Assembly: GCA_021234535.1 (NCBI GenBank)
Contig: CM037840.1
Coordinates: 6,706,835-6,770,834 of the forward strand
DNA length: 64,000 nt
From: Stichopus chloronotus
Lineage: Eukaryota; Echinodermata; Holothuroidea; Aspidochirotida; Stichopodidae
Reading direction: 5' to 3'
Below are positions 1-10,146 of this stretch, in pieces (the first letter of the stretch is position 1; every line of letters starts with the position of its first letter). The position numbers were made by a program, and so were the translations under genes. The notes beneath the pieces were generated by a model. The model was given only the letters and a program-made list of their open reading frames with translations, searched no databases and was not told the DNA's origin.

Positions 1-716
1 GTGAAAGAACAGCCGACTGTTTGTTAGTTACAAAGTTTATGTTATTTAAAGAAACGTATAGGTCCTGTTTGCTAAGGTCTTCTGCGATGAAGAAATCATC
101 CCCAGCTAAAGCTTGACGGGCATTTTTCATTATGGCAAACTTTTCTTAATAAAAAGAGAACTTTACCAGGATGTGGTGATCTCGCCCCCTCACGACCCTC
201 TCATCACGATGTGCTCTCTCAATCTTACAGTCTGGCACTCCCACCTTCTGAAAAACCTCTTCAGCAATTTTCATACAATCTTCATTTTCCTTGGATTTGT
301 AGGCTACAATTCTCACATTATTTCGTCGGGAGTGTCTTTCTTGTTTATTTAACAATTCTCAGTGCTTCTGTTGGTTAGACTTGATGTTAGTTAGGTCAGC
401 TTCAAGGGAGTCACATCTTTCTCTTAACGACCGATTTTCTTGCTGTAGTTCCTTAATTTGTTTCTTGTGTAAATCAATGGCCTTACCAAACTCTTTTCGG
501 ATTTTTTGCAGCTCAGCAATGGATAAGTTCAATTGATTGATGAATGCTCTCTGCTAGTCCTTCAGAGGCAACTGACACGTCATCAGCATCAAAATCGGCC
601 ACTGTACGGGAAGACTGTGATAGGCGAGTGCCTAAGCTTGTGATCGATTTTAGGGCGGCGGCCTCATCTCTCTTTTTCTTCCCTAAACTGCCAGGTGGGC
701 TTCCTCGTGTGCCCAT
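1..716 (-). pseudogene. L1/Tx1-like LINE ORF1 (RNA-binding protein), broken and cut by the window edge
   Basis: This is the nucleic-acid-binding ORF1 protein of an L1-type LINE, which coats the element RNA. The start is at 716 (MGTRGSPPGSLGKKKR), very like the ORF1 start at 23885 in this window. The N-terminal piece is 513-716. The region 360-510 would be the coiled coil but is out of frame. The conserved middle domain is at 146-355, with the typical SRRNNVRI and ERAHRD motifs. An in-frame TAA follows at about 146-148, and the same frame continues to about base 20 with C-terminal-domain-like residues. The piece is therefore disabled by at least one frameshift and one stop. ORF2 would lie to the left, outside the window. 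I am confident of the family and not of the exact clade. Confidence 0.72.
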
Positions 717-753
717 TTTGGAAAATTATTTTAATGATATAAAGTTTAACTAA

Positions 754-1470
754 TTAGAGGTATCTGCAATTCCTACCAGTTATTTGTTGATTTCAATAAA
801 TGATGTCTGAAATATATTTCATGATATCTGTAAAAGATGCATCCTATACAGATATCACTGAAAAATTAAGTTATTGATATTATTAATTCAGTAACAGATA
901 CCGTCAAATCTATTGAAGATGTCAGTAATAAAACATCACATAACGTTGATTCTGGTTTATTTAAAGATATCTTCAATTCGAATTGAAGATATCATCAACG
1001 TCACATATTGTTAATTCTGGCTCATTTAAAAATATTTTTAATTCGAATTAGTGATAATTGCAGAAAACCGTAAACATTACAGTAACTTTATATCAATATT
1101 ATACACAGTAGGCTATTACCCTGATCACTAATAATACTATCTAGTTAGATCTACATGACAGCTGATTTAATCCACTGAATTTAATGCTGAAAATAGCAAT
1201 GTGGTTTATTTGCGGTAATCATGGCTAGACTAGGCTAGGCCTAAGTCTTGAAAGTTCTCTCGGGGACGTTATGCTTAGTATTAGGGCATAGGGCCTAGGT
1301 CAAATCCTCGGTCAGTCTCGTCCTAATTTCATAGGCCCCTGTGTTAATCTGGGCCTGTATTTGTGGTTATTGCTTACGTCAGCTGGCCCAGGCAAAACTA
1401 GACTGATACTAGCCTATGTACCGGAGTAGCCTAAATATTCTATTGCTCCTAGCTATCTTAAAAACAACTC
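754..1470. other. AT-rich DNA without a recognisable gene
   Basis: No coding signal was seen. It contains the short duplication with a perfect palindrome listed at 948-1062 and several TAGGCCTAGG-like stretches around 1230-1300. Confidence 0.5.
948..1062. repeat. Two-copy ~60-bp duplication, one copy with a perfect 28-bp palindrome
   Basis: The segments at about 948-1005 and 1012-1062 share the order TTCTGG, CATTTAAA or TATTTAAA, then AATTCGAATT. In the first copy bases 966-993 form a perfect spacer-less palindrome with 14-bp arms (GATATCTTCAATTC and its complement). The second copy keeps only the central AATTCGAATT core. Confidence 0.6.
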
Positions 1471-1472
1471 TA

Positions 1473-1950
1473 AGGTAGCATACCCCTATTAATTTCCCCA
1501 TTGACTTACACACTAAATCGCAAAAGTAATATGGTTTTTAAAGCCTGGCAGAAGTTTTCAACAGATATAGGCCTAAGCTGCCACTCTTTGGAAAGCTGAC
1601 TCATTGGCCATTCATGGCTTCTTAAATTTTCCGTACCTTAAGTGGTTCGATTTTCTGCTAGAGGCCGTCAAAGTTAGCACACCTTGTCACTGGGACCAAA
1701 TCACACATCGCCTCCGACAATGATGCTCCACCACCTAAGCTTCCATAACTTTTCTATAATTGCTTCAATTTCCCCCATTTTCACACCATGTATACTTTAA
1801 CTCGCCCACTTCAATATTCAATCCACAAAAGGACCCATCTTAAAGGATAAAATACCAAAAAAAGTTGCCCAAATGTCCCTAATAGGGACTTTCACCGACG
1901 GCGAACAAAATGCGGAATGATCTCCAACTGCTATATAGGGTATGCTACCT
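1473..1950 (-). mobile_element. MITE-A copy 1 (Tc1/mariner-like, non-autonomous)
   Basis: A 478-bp element with terminal inverted repeats AGGTAGCATACCC, flanked on both sides by TA (1471-1472 and 1951-1952), as expected for Tc1/mariner-type insertion. It has no open frame. Internally it is the reverse complement of the copies at 5327 and 12997 but clearly more diverged. The superfamily is inferred only from the TA flank and size. Confidence 0.8.
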
Positions 1951-1952
1951 TA

Positions 1953-3700
1953 AATACGAACTCCGCCCAAGCCTAGGCCTAGGCAGACTTAGGCGGAGGT
2001 AGACTTAGGCCTACGTACCGCACTAATGGATTTAGGGGGTGGGTCTAAGTAAGGTTAGCATCTGACTTCTGGGGACTTGAGCCCGATTTAGGGTATTCTT
2101 ACATTCTGTTGAGCTGTGGTAAAGTAACCTCTAACGTTAGGTCCATTCACCACCCAGAAAAGACTCATCTTGCAAAAGACCAAATGAAAAGGATTACTTG
2201 CAACGTTATACTCGTTATGGTACTTCATAAGAAAGTAACTTCACCTTGGAGCACATAGGTTCGACAAGCGTTAGTGTGATCTTGCTAGCCGGTGTATCAA
2301 ATTATGAGTAGCATATGTAAGGCCTAAGTAGATGATGCTGAACGTCTTATTTTGAACGTAATCAAACGAGAATATAGCCTACACGAGGATGTTGCCTAGG
2401 GTATCGTTAGGCCAGACCTGCTTAGTCAGAAGTTTATTCTAAGAAATTTTCAGGTGTAATATTTCTTATGAAGTCTAAACTCAGTTTGAAATAGATGTAG
2501 AGGAAATATTATCTTAATAAAGTCTAATCCCCTGTGACAACATGGGAATGTAGCTAACTAAGTTAAGAAGTGAGGGTTAGACATTCATTTTGATGGAGGT
2601 CTACATTAAGCTACTAAAATTAAGAAAGTAACACACCAGTTTCTAATTCCAATCAGTCAATAGCTCCATGGTGATTTGGTCGATAGGATGACTCAAGCTC
2701 ACAGACATGATCATAAACTCAGTAGCAGAACCAGTTCCTTGCACACATTTCATTTGCACTAACTTCAATTGATACTAAATGCATATTTACAACTTCTTGG
2801 CATACATGCACAATGCAGTAAGTTATGTCATCACAACTTGCACTAAGCACCCAGGCTCTTACTACTTCCATCACATATTTCATGTTTTTCTTTCAGACTT
2901 AAACGGCAAAATGGGGGGGGGGGTGTTATTCCTTTCAACAAGAAACATCAGCAGCAGCATGTTTGGCATGTTTTGGGCCTATAGTGAAGTTGGTTTAGTG
3001 TAATAATATTATTGTGTGAATGTTGTCAATGTTATTACGAAGTAGAGGGAGGAATAAGTCAGTCAAATCCATGTATTTGCACTAAATGTGCTAAATAAAA
3101 TGCAGTCATTGGGGAGGTAACATCATAACTCCAATGCATCTTGTCGACCAGGAAACTCCATTAACACATTTTGTATGATACAAATGACGTAGTTTCGGCT
3201 CAAACTCTGATAATGAGACAGGTACCGAAGAAAACAAAAAACACCCCCCCCCCAAAAAAAAAATAAACAACTAACATGTTAGTCACTGTGGTCCGTTGAA
3301 GAAGATCGATGTATATGTGTTATTTATTCAAATTGTTTACAGTGATGACGTGGTGTTTGGTATTAAAGTAACTACGCTTAATGACTGTTATGACTGACTT
3401 GCAGGTTAATCTGGGTAACAAGGTGTACTATCATTATACAAAATAAATCCCTAAAATGCAAATTTAATAAATGTGACGTTTGCTCATATTCACATAACAG
3501 TGACATTGTGGCACCCATTCTATTGTACCGTACATGGTGCACTGTAATATGTCAGTCATTTTAAGCAGTTTCAACGAACTTCAGAGTACATATTTGTTGT
3601 TAGAGCTGTATCATTATATTAATATAAATATATATATTACCTTATGTTATATATAAAAGAATGAAAAATGAGAAGTTGACAGACATTTGAGTTTATAAAT
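1953..3700. other. No gene recognised
   Basis: Single-copy-looking DNA. The only features noticed are a G10 run near 2915 and a C/A homopolymer pair near 3243-3262. Open frames here are short and show no domain. Confidence 0.5.
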
Positions 3701-3730
3701 GGATAATTGAGCAGTGAAAAACACTATGGT

Positions 3731-3825
3731 CGTGCCGTGACTCGAACCCCGGCCTCCTCATCCAAGCTGACTTAGACCTAACAACAGTATAGGTTAATGA
3801 AACCCACGTTCTACCAAATGTTTTG
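3731..3825 (-). other. tRNA-like relic, possibly part of a tRNA-derived SINE
   Basis: On the minus strand there is an A-box-like stretch (TTGGTAGAACGTGG, 3804-3817), then an anticodon-arm-like GGTTTCATTAACC, then a B-box-like GGTTCGAGTCA (3738-3748). This is the order of pol III promoter boxes in a tRNA. The two ends do not pair into an acceptor stem, and the stretch between anticodon and T-arm is too long, so it is not a working tRNA. A second A-box-like TTTGGTAGAGCGTGG lies at about 4027-4041. Confidence 0.3.
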
Positions 3826-3849
3826 ACAGGAAAATTTACGTAACCCGAG

Positions 3850-5324
3850 GGAAAATTGCGTAGATCACAAGACTGAAGATTACATATGTTACCAGCTTCA
3901 TGCAATGTGAAAATTGCAGTCACAAATCTTGATTTAGAGGCCAAAAATGTAAAAAACCAGCTTTTACTAACGTTCTACCATTATTTTAATATTAAGCTGA
4001 ATCTACAGTTCTGACTGTAACGCATTTTGGTAGAGCGTGGAGCTACTTCAGAATATATTATAACTAAGATTCCTACCAGCATTCTACAATTGCAGTAACA
4101 CTCCTGTTGCAACGCAATGCAACAGCTGCCCATCAATGTTATTTCTAAGCGCAACTATTTCTGTCCGCATGCAAAACCATGAAACAATTTATCCATTCAT
4201 GATCACTCCTTCCAAACAAAACATATACAAATAAACCCCCAAAATTAAAATTAAACCTGTTATGTTCATCGTCGAAATTCAGAATACTTTCATTTGAAAA
4301 TCCCCAAACCCATGGGCCCCGATAACTAATTTTTATGATGCACCTTGTCCAAAAATGTTCAATTTTCTTTCAAAATTTCGCTCCGAAATTGCTCCCAAAA
4401 AACTCAGACAATCTTGGACAAAATGCCTTCGGACACCCCGCGCCCCCTTTCAATAGCCGTTGGCTATAGGATTGCTGTTCAAAGGGTATATTCACTTCTA
4501 TAGCGCAACATTGGAAAGGGGCGCGGGGTTTCATGTTGTCCTCTCAACTAAAATTCAGTATTATATTTGCAACGTACGACAAAGTGTCCCAACAATTTTG
4601 TCCAAGATTGTAGCTTCAATTCCGGACAAGTGTCCCTACACTGTAGGTATAGGAGTTTGGCATCTACCAAATGAATTATCTTAGCACGCAGCTAGGTGCA
4701 GCGCCTCACACTCGACCATGGGTGTGTAAATAACGTGCAAGTGTTTTGTAAATGTAACAGTCACGCGTGTGCCCGCAAAGTACATATTCCCATGCAGATA
4801 ACGTGTAATCCTTTGATTTTAATTACTTCTCAGATTTGCACCCCACCTTTTCTGGGCCTTTTGTAATAGTGGTAAGAAACACGTCACAATAATGCGTTTG
4901 TATTATTCAATTTCCTTTCCCGCCAAAACGTACTGTAAACAACTCAATTCCACAGAAGTTCGTCATGTGAATTCACCATAACTCAAGTATTCGTAAAGAG
5001 GAAATCAGGGTTTGACTGAGAAAATTCACCTTTAGTTGATTTTTCTTTCTAAACTGGTTGTTCACCGAAACAAAGAGACGTTGGGGAGGTGTTTGAAGGT
5101 AGAAAAAACGGTAATTAATTATTGCGTTAATTACTGTTGGAAGAGAACTCTTAATATTTGTTGGGTACAAAAAATAAACGTTCATGTACAAGACAAGACA
5201 ACCTCCTCTATACGATGACCAATCACAGCGTAAGACTCAGATGACGGTATATGAATAAACATAACGGAATGTTTACGGTTCCCATGCTGTTCGTGCATTG
5301 CGCAATGCTAAGTAAACAAGAGTT
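3850..5324. other. No gene recognised; contains a small imperfect inverted repeat
   Basis: Bases about 4408-4455 and 4508-4612 are imperfect inverted copies: ACAATCTTGGACAAAAT and CCCCGCGCCCC on one side, with their complements on the other. The rest shows no coding or repeat signal that I can name. Confidence 0.45.
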
Positions 5325-5620
5325 TAAGGTAGCATACCCTATATAGAAGTTGGAGATCCCTCCGCATTTTGTTCGCCGTCGGTGAAAGTCCCTATTAGGG
5401 ACATTTGGGCAACTTTTTTTGGTATTTTATCCTTTAATATGGGTCCTTTTGTGGATTGAATGTTGAAGTAGGCGAGTTAAAGTATACATGTTGTGAAAAT
5501 GGAGGAAATTGAAACAATTATAGAAAAGTTGTGGAATCTTAGGTGGCGGAGCATCATCGTTGGAGGCGATGTGTGATTTCCAATTTAGACAAGGTACTCA
5601 GTACCTGCCATAAAAATTGG

Positions 5621-5795
5621 AATTATATAAGGGGCACAAACAAGATATAACAGGTGTGTTTGACCTTTAAACACGTCACTCCCGAACTTGGAAGCTAATG
5701 GAAAGAAAGTAGACTGATGCCTTCACTCGGATGATGCCCTCAGTTGACCTGTCCTTGACCTCTTCTTGCGAGGGAATGATATCACTGACTTTTAG
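5621..5795 (+). repeat. DIRS left inverted terminal repeat
   Basis: Reverse complement of 10774-10951 with very high similarity from about 5640 to 5795; the outer ~20 bp are diverged. Outside it, 5580-5620 is an end found only on this side. That end can fold: CCAATTT at 5580 against AAATTGG near 5614-5620, with the palindrome AGGTACTCAGTACCT between. Confidence 0.88.
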
Positions 5796-6270
5796 GAACA
5801 AGCCGAAGAGGATAAGCGAGATTGAAGGGCAGCTGATACCGGCTGACAATAGAGACATAAAAGTGACAAACACTGACAGTTTAGGTGTAACTGCCAACAA
5901 TTTTTATTTATTTTTTTATTTTTTTATTTTCGTTCTTTCACTCTCTCAACTCTCAATTAACAAAACATCATTGTTTAAACTGGCTAGGAATTAATCATTG
6001 TGATGTAAATGCAGCAAAAAACTAGCAATGTACAAAGAACTGAATGTCATACTGGTTGCAACAGTAATAACTAACAAATCAACACTTCTCGAATTAACAT
6101 CAAGGAGACTCAGTGCACAGAATTAATGACAGTTTCGGGTATCTGAAGCTGTTCTTCATAGGCTCATGGATGCTTCTGCAATGAAAGAAAAGAAAAACAC
6201 AATTACAACCAAGTAAAATGTACACAACTGATCAATAAACCCAATTAAGTATGGGATGGGTGAGGAGGGC
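5796..6270. other. Non-coding 3' region of the DIRS element
   Basis: Lies between the left terminal repeat and the internal complementary region. T-rich around 5901-5940. No conserved frame seen. Confidence 0.6.
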
Positions 6271-6387
6271 CCTGTTATATCTTGTTTGTGCCCCTTATAT
6301 AATTCCAATTTTTATGGCAGGTACTGAGTACCTTGTCTAAACTGGAAATTATATTACTGGGCACTGCACAAGATATAACAGGTGTGG
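6271..6387 (-). repeat. DIRS internal complementary region (copy of the circle junction)
   Basis: Bases 6271-6345 are the complement of the extreme left end of the element (from 5580 inwards). Bases 6346-6387 are the complement of the extreme right end (from 10951 inwards). The two ends sit side by side, exactly as in the expected circular intermediate. It begins directly after the recombinase stop codon at 6390-6392. In the DIRS model this region templates completion of the ends. Confidence 0.9.
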
Positions 6388-6389
6388 TT

Positions 6390-7478
6390 TTAAAGCTTAC
6401 TTACCTCTGATGGGAAAATACTAGGAGCTAACCCAGCACGAGGAGAAATCTGTCGTAAATAAAAGGTTTTAAAGGTGGAAACCCTTGACCAATCCCCAAC
6501 TTTAATGATATCTTCCACTGCCATTCCGGCTGCCCAGGCAGCGGAAGTAGCAGCACCTCTGGTTGAATGTGCTGAAAATACTGTTGTGTCAATTCCAGCT
6601 AGTTTCAAAATATCTTTTATCCACCTAGCAACTGAGGCAGACCCAATCTCTTTATGTGGTTTAAAGAAAGAAATGAACACTGAACTATTCTGATGTGCTT
6701 CAGTACGACAACTTACTGCCCTCTGAAGGTAATCAGTTAGGGCTGTAGCAGGGCAAATCCTTTTGCTTTGCAGAAATGGGAGATAAAGAACTTTTCTATG
6801 ACCAGGCTTAGAGGTTTTTGAAGGGCCTGTGAGGCCTATCTCAATCTTTCCTAACCCCTTTTTTACCAGAGCAAGCCCCATGTTGGCAATTTCTGATCCT
6901 CTACACCCTGTAGCCAGGGCAACCAGTGTTACTGTCTTCTTAGAAAGGGTTTTCATATCCAGAGCACTGTTATCCCCTAGACCATCAATGTAATCGAGAA
7001 CAGTCTGTATATCCCATGTAAATAAATATTTAGGCTGAGGGGGGCATTGGCTAGCGGCTCCCTTTAAAAGTCTTGCTATTAATGGGTGTTGTCCCAAGGG
7101 CTTGCCTTCCGCGTGAGGTAACGTGGACGACAAGGCAGGTCTATAAGCATTTAGGGTGCGATATGCCTTACCTTGTTCAAACTGCTCTGCTAAAAAATTT
7201 GCCACATCCTCTACAGAGGCACAAAGGGGATCAGTTTGCTTTTTACAACACCAGCTTGAAAAGAGCTTCCAAGCACTATCGTACTGCACACTGGTGCCTC
7301 TTCTCCAAGAGGAGGTAACCAAGGTAATAGCCCCTTTTGATAAGCCTTTTGAAGAGAATCTTTTCCGGATACTTTCCAGGCGATCAGGTAAAGGGAATTG
7401 TTCATCATTAAGGGGTGCTGCTCTCCCAGGCTCGAAAGAAGCAGGTTGGGGCCTGGGGGTATCAGGAGAGGATGACAT
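6390..7478 (-). CDS. DIRS tyrosine recombinase (integrates the circular DNA copy)
   Basis: A site-specific recombinase of the phage-lambda integrase fold that joins the circular element DNA to the chromosome. Counting from the Met at 7478 it has 362 residues. The N-terminal SAM-like DNA-binding region is about residues 55-140 and the catalytic domain about 150-345. Visible catalytic residues are R193 (GCRGSE), H304 and R307 (SAHSTRG), W330 in the place often held by His/Trp (VGDW) and Y340 (TFKTFY). All expected active-site positions are present and the frame has no break. The start is uncertain: the same frame stays open upstream to 9524, across the whole RT frame, so translation may begin elsewhere or by frameshift. 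It lies in the -1 frame relative to RT. The stop abuts the internal complementary region. Confidence 0.9.
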   Translation of the reverse strand: MSSSPDTPRPQPASFEPGRAAPLNDEQFPLPDRLESIRKRFSSKGLSKGAITLVTSSWRRGTSVQYDSAWKLFSSWCCKKQTDPLCASVEDVANFLAEQFEQGKAYRTLNAYRPALSSTLPHAEGKPLGQHPLIARLLKGAASQCPPQPKYLFTWDIQTVLDYIDGLGDNSALDMKTLSKKTVTLVALATGCRGSEIANMGLALVKKGLGKIEIGLTGPSKTSKPGHRKVLYLPFLQSKRICPATALTDYLQRAVSCRTEAHQNSSVFISFFKPHKEIGSASVARWIKDILKLAGIDTTVFSAHSTRGAATSAAWAAGMAVEDIIKVGDWSRVSTFKTFYLRQISPRAGLAPSIFPSEVSKL

Positions 7479-7519
7479 ATGCTCATTTCCAGTGCCTGAG
7501 CATACCAGGGTTGGGCTTG
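7211..7519 (-). pseudogene. Continuation of the RT/methylase-like frame after the nonsense codon
   Basis: Same reading frame as the reverse transcriptase, open from the TGA at 7520-7522 to a stop at 7211-7213. It overlaps the N-terminal part of the recombinase frame. The residues just after the stop (QAQPWYAQAL) fit the continuation of the methylase-like domain; the later part may simply be overlap with the recombinase. Confidence 0.6.
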
Positions 7520-9274
7520 TCACTTGGAGGTTACAATGCAAACTGTTGCTTTTTCCTTCATTGTTTTTCTCAGACACCTTGAAATTAGGGCAAAGGGGGG
7601 AAAGGCATAAGGATATTGGAGGTCTTTCCAAAATTTTGTGAATGCATTCACCCAGATTGCTCCTCGATCTGGTTTCCAGCTGCAATATGTTTGACACTGG
7701 AAGTTCAGACGGTTTGCAAATAGGTCTATGTGAAAGGGTCCGAGTACCTTCTGAACTTTCAGAAAGGTTTCTTTCTCTAGCATCCAATCGGATGCGTCCT
7801 CCCAATGTCGAGACAGATAGTCTGCCTCCACATTCAATTTGCCCGGAATGTGCTCCCCTGAGAGCATTAGCTGATGATCTTGACAGAAATCCCAAATTTG
7901 TTTTGCAACAGACTGAAGGTCCTTGCTTTTTGTTCCACCCTGTTTGTTTATGTAGCTCAGGGTGGCTACATTGTCGGATTGAATCAGAATGTGTTGGTTG
8001 TACAAATCTTTTGTAAAGCACCTTAGGGCTAGTAGTACTGCCAGCAATTCCAAGACATTTATGTGCCAAGTTTTCTCCTTGAGTGACCAGAGGCCGACTG
8101 TCTCTTGCATTCCACAAATTGCCCCCCACCCTAATTTTGAGGCATCTGTTTGAATTACAATATATGGCGTCACTGCTTGGATTGGGCAACCGTTTTGGGA
8201 TTGACTTTCTTCCAACCACCATTTTAGGTCTTGCCGTGCTTCTTCGGTAATATGAGCCACGGCCTCGAAACCCTTTGGTTGATGGACTGCAAAGTTCAGT
8301 ACCCTTTGGAGGTACCTCGCATGGGCCATTGAAAATCTGACAGCCTGCTTGGCTGCCACCATTTTTCCCATAGTGTGAGCCAGTTCGCGGGCTCTCACTT
8401 GTTTGCACAGCATTAGACTCCGGCAATCTTTCTTGATACCCTTCAATTTGTTCTGTGGAAGGGATAATTGTAAGTTGGTGGAATCTAGACTTATTCCTAA
8501 AAACTCTATGGTTTTGCTTGGGTTGAAAACAGATTTCTTTTGGTTTATGCAAAAACCTAGATTTTCTAAGAGTGATTTTACCAAAAACATTTCTTCCTTC
8601 AGCCTTTCTGGGCACTGATTTAGGAACAGGAAGTCGTCTAGGTAGATTACCAATCGTATTCCCTGTGCCCGCAGATGAGCCGCCACTGGTTTTAGAAGTT
8701 TTGTGAAAACAAAGGGAGCTGTCGAGAGGCCGAATGGGAGAGTGCAAAACTGAAATTTCTGTCCTTTCCAAAGGAACCGAAGGAAAACTCTGTCCTTTGG
8801 GGCAACAGGAATTGACATGTAGGCATCTTTGAGATCTATCTTTCCCATGAAATCTCCCTTTTGTAAAATTTCCTTCAGGGTGTGAAAGCCCTCCATCTTG
8901 AAGTGGGGTGGGTCGATGAAGGTGTTTAAGCATTTTAGATTGAAAACTTGCCTGTGACCTCCATCCTTTTTGGGGACAACAAACATTGTGCTTATAAATT
9001 CCTGTTTTGATTTCTCCTGTGGAACAGGTGCTATTGCCTTCTTGAGAAGTAGTTTTTGGATTTCTGCATCCAAAGCGAGGTTTTTGCTTTGACCCAGAGG
9101 ATAATGAGGAAGTGACTGGTAAGGACGTCTTGTAAAGGGGATACTGTACCCTTTCACTGCTTGGAGAAGCCATGCATCTCTTGTGAGTAATTCCCAAGCC
9201 TTTAGACAGTTTTTTAGTTTCCCTGCAATGAAAGTCTTCTGATATTCTGGACAAGGTAAAGGTTGACTTACCAT
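7520..9274 (-). CDS. DIRS reverse transcriptase / RNase H, with a methylase-like tail cut by a stop
   Basis: Copies the element RNA into DNA. 584 residues to the first stop. Reverse transcriptase spans about 65-270: IDLKDAYM with catalytic D147, LPFGLSTAP at 179-187, and YLDD at 211-214. RNase H spans about 370-490 with D377 (QTDASK), E409 (LELLA), D434 (QSDN) and D485 (EADYLSR). From about 512 (HIDLFANRLN) the sequence enters the adenine-methylase-like domain typical of DIRS elements, and a TGA at 7520-7522 then interrupts it. The same frame stays open after the TGA down to 7211, so this looks like a single nonsense change rather than the natural end. The start ATG overlaps the GAG stop as TAATG (9272-9276), which suggests reinitiation or a -1 shift. 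Confidence 0.92.
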   Translation of the reverse strand: MVSQPLPCPEYQKTFIAGKLKNCLKAWELLTRDAWLLQAVKGYSIPFTRRPYQSLPHYPLGQSKNLALDAEIQKLLLKKAIAPVPQEKSKQEFISTMFVVPKKDGGHRQVFNLKCLNTFIDPPHFKMEGFHTLKEILQKGDFMGKIDLKDAYMSIPVAPKDRVFLRFLWKGQKFQFCTLPFGLSTAPFVFTKLLKPVAAHLRAQGIRLVIYLDDFLFLNQCPERLKEEMFLVKSLLENLGFCINQKKSVFNPSKTIEFLGISLDSTNLQLSLPQNKLKGIKKDCRSLMLCKQVRARELAHTMGKMVAAKQAVRFSMAHARYLQRVLNFAVHQPKGFEAVAHITEEARQDLKWWLEESQSQNGCPIQAVTPYIVIQTDASKLGWGAICGMQETVGLWSLKEKTWHINVLELLAVLLALRCFTKDLYNQHILIQSDNVATLSYINKQGGTKSKDLQSVAKQIWDFCQDHQLMLSGEHIPGKLNVEADYLSRHWEDASDWMLEKETFLKVQKVLGPFHIDLFANRLNFQCQTYCSWKPDRGAIWVNAFTKFWKDLQYPYAFPPFALISRCLRKTMKEKATVCIVTSK

Positions 9275-10146
9275 TAGTTTCTCTTTCCTTTGTTGTGGTT
9301 CTTGAGAACTCTGCTGTGGGCACCGCCCCTTCGATGGAAGTTGGAATGGGCGGCTGGTCGAAAAAGCTGGTTCCCATGGAATCTCTTAGCTTGTCTCCCT
9401 GGACCACCAGTACCAAAACTGCGCTCCTCAGAAGCTGGAAAGTTTCTTTTAGATGTTGTCCAAGCTTTCTTCTGGGGAGAGTGGAAAGAGAGGTTACTAG
9501 ACTCTGATACAACCTTAGATGCACCTAACAAAGCTCTTGCATCCTGTGTTCTCTCTCTCAGGAGGTCTCTTAAATCCTCACTAAAGAGACCACAGCCCTT
9601 TGTAGGCCCTTTAGCTGCCACAGATTGGAACCTATGTAGGCCCACTTTCTTGAGAATGGCTTCCCTTCGCACCTTGTTTAGGGTGGAGACAGCATGGCCA
9701 AGTAGACGCAGAGATTGGCATGTTATGTGTTTTATCAAGTCGTGGGCCATTGGTCCTTTCTCCAAGTGGTGGAGCATAAGTGTGAGTGGACCTGCCACAT
9801 CGATAAAATTTCTCAAATGATTCTGCAGGTCAGATTCGATACTGCCCAGACATTCAAAAAACTCATCAATCTGTGGCACCATAAGGGTCTCCACTTGTGG
9901 TCTGGGGTAAAGCCTGCACAAATCAGTGTGTGTAGATTTTGGAAGTGGCTGACTGAAAACTTCTTGTAGGAATTCCTGAATACGAATTGTAGGGGCCCAC
10001 GCCACATAAGAATCCTTTCTCTTGTGAGGAATGTCCATTGTTTCCCTCAACAAGGCACTTTTAGGTTTATCAGGGCCATCTGGCAGGTGGCAAGTCCAAC
10101 CCAAAAACATGGGGGGAGTGATCAGCAACTGGTTGAGCTGGTACAC
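9274..10146 (-). CDS. DIRS GAG-like protein, open C-terminal part
   Basis: The first ORF of the element, in the position of GAG, presumed to bind element RNA. The open part is 290 residues. It has no zinc knuckle. It includes a helical middle (PQIDEFFECLGSIESDLQN and following) and a basic, Gly/Arg-rich tail (GRQAKRFHGN, HRRGGAHS) that would suit nucleic-acid binding. The assignment rests on position and overall character, since DIRS GAG proteins are poorly conserved. The listed start (GTG at 10146) is not the real start; the frame is broken upstream (see 10147-10682). The stop overlaps the RT start as TAATG. Confidence 0.72.
   Translation of the reverse strand: MYQLNQLLITPPMFLGWTCHLPDGPDKPKSALLRETMDIPHKRKDSYVAWAPTIRIQEFLQEVFSQPLPKSTHTDLCRLYPRPQVETLMVPQIDEFFECLGSIESDLQNHLRNFIDVAGPLTLMLHHLEKGPMAHDLIKHITCQSLRLLGHAVSTLNKVRREAILKKVGLHRFQSVAAKGPTKGCGLFSEDLRDLLRERTQDARALLGASKVVSESSNLSFHSPQKKAWTTSKRNFPASEERSFGTGGPGRQAKRFHGNQLFRPAAHSNFHRRGGAHSRVLKNHNKGKRN

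Noticed and set aside
3731..3825. Functional tRNA gene
   Set aside because: No acceptor stem pairing and too long an interval before the T-arm; listed as a relic.
7073..8016. Plus-strand open frames over the DIRS element (7156-7641, 7642-8016 and others)
   Set aside because: Antisense shadows of the RT and recombinase frames; no domain.
6390..9524. A single 1044-residue protein in the recombinase frame
   Set aside because: Only the last ~360 residues look like a protein family; the first ~680 are Ser-rich and are the shadow of the RT and GAG frames. Reported as a finding instead of a gene.
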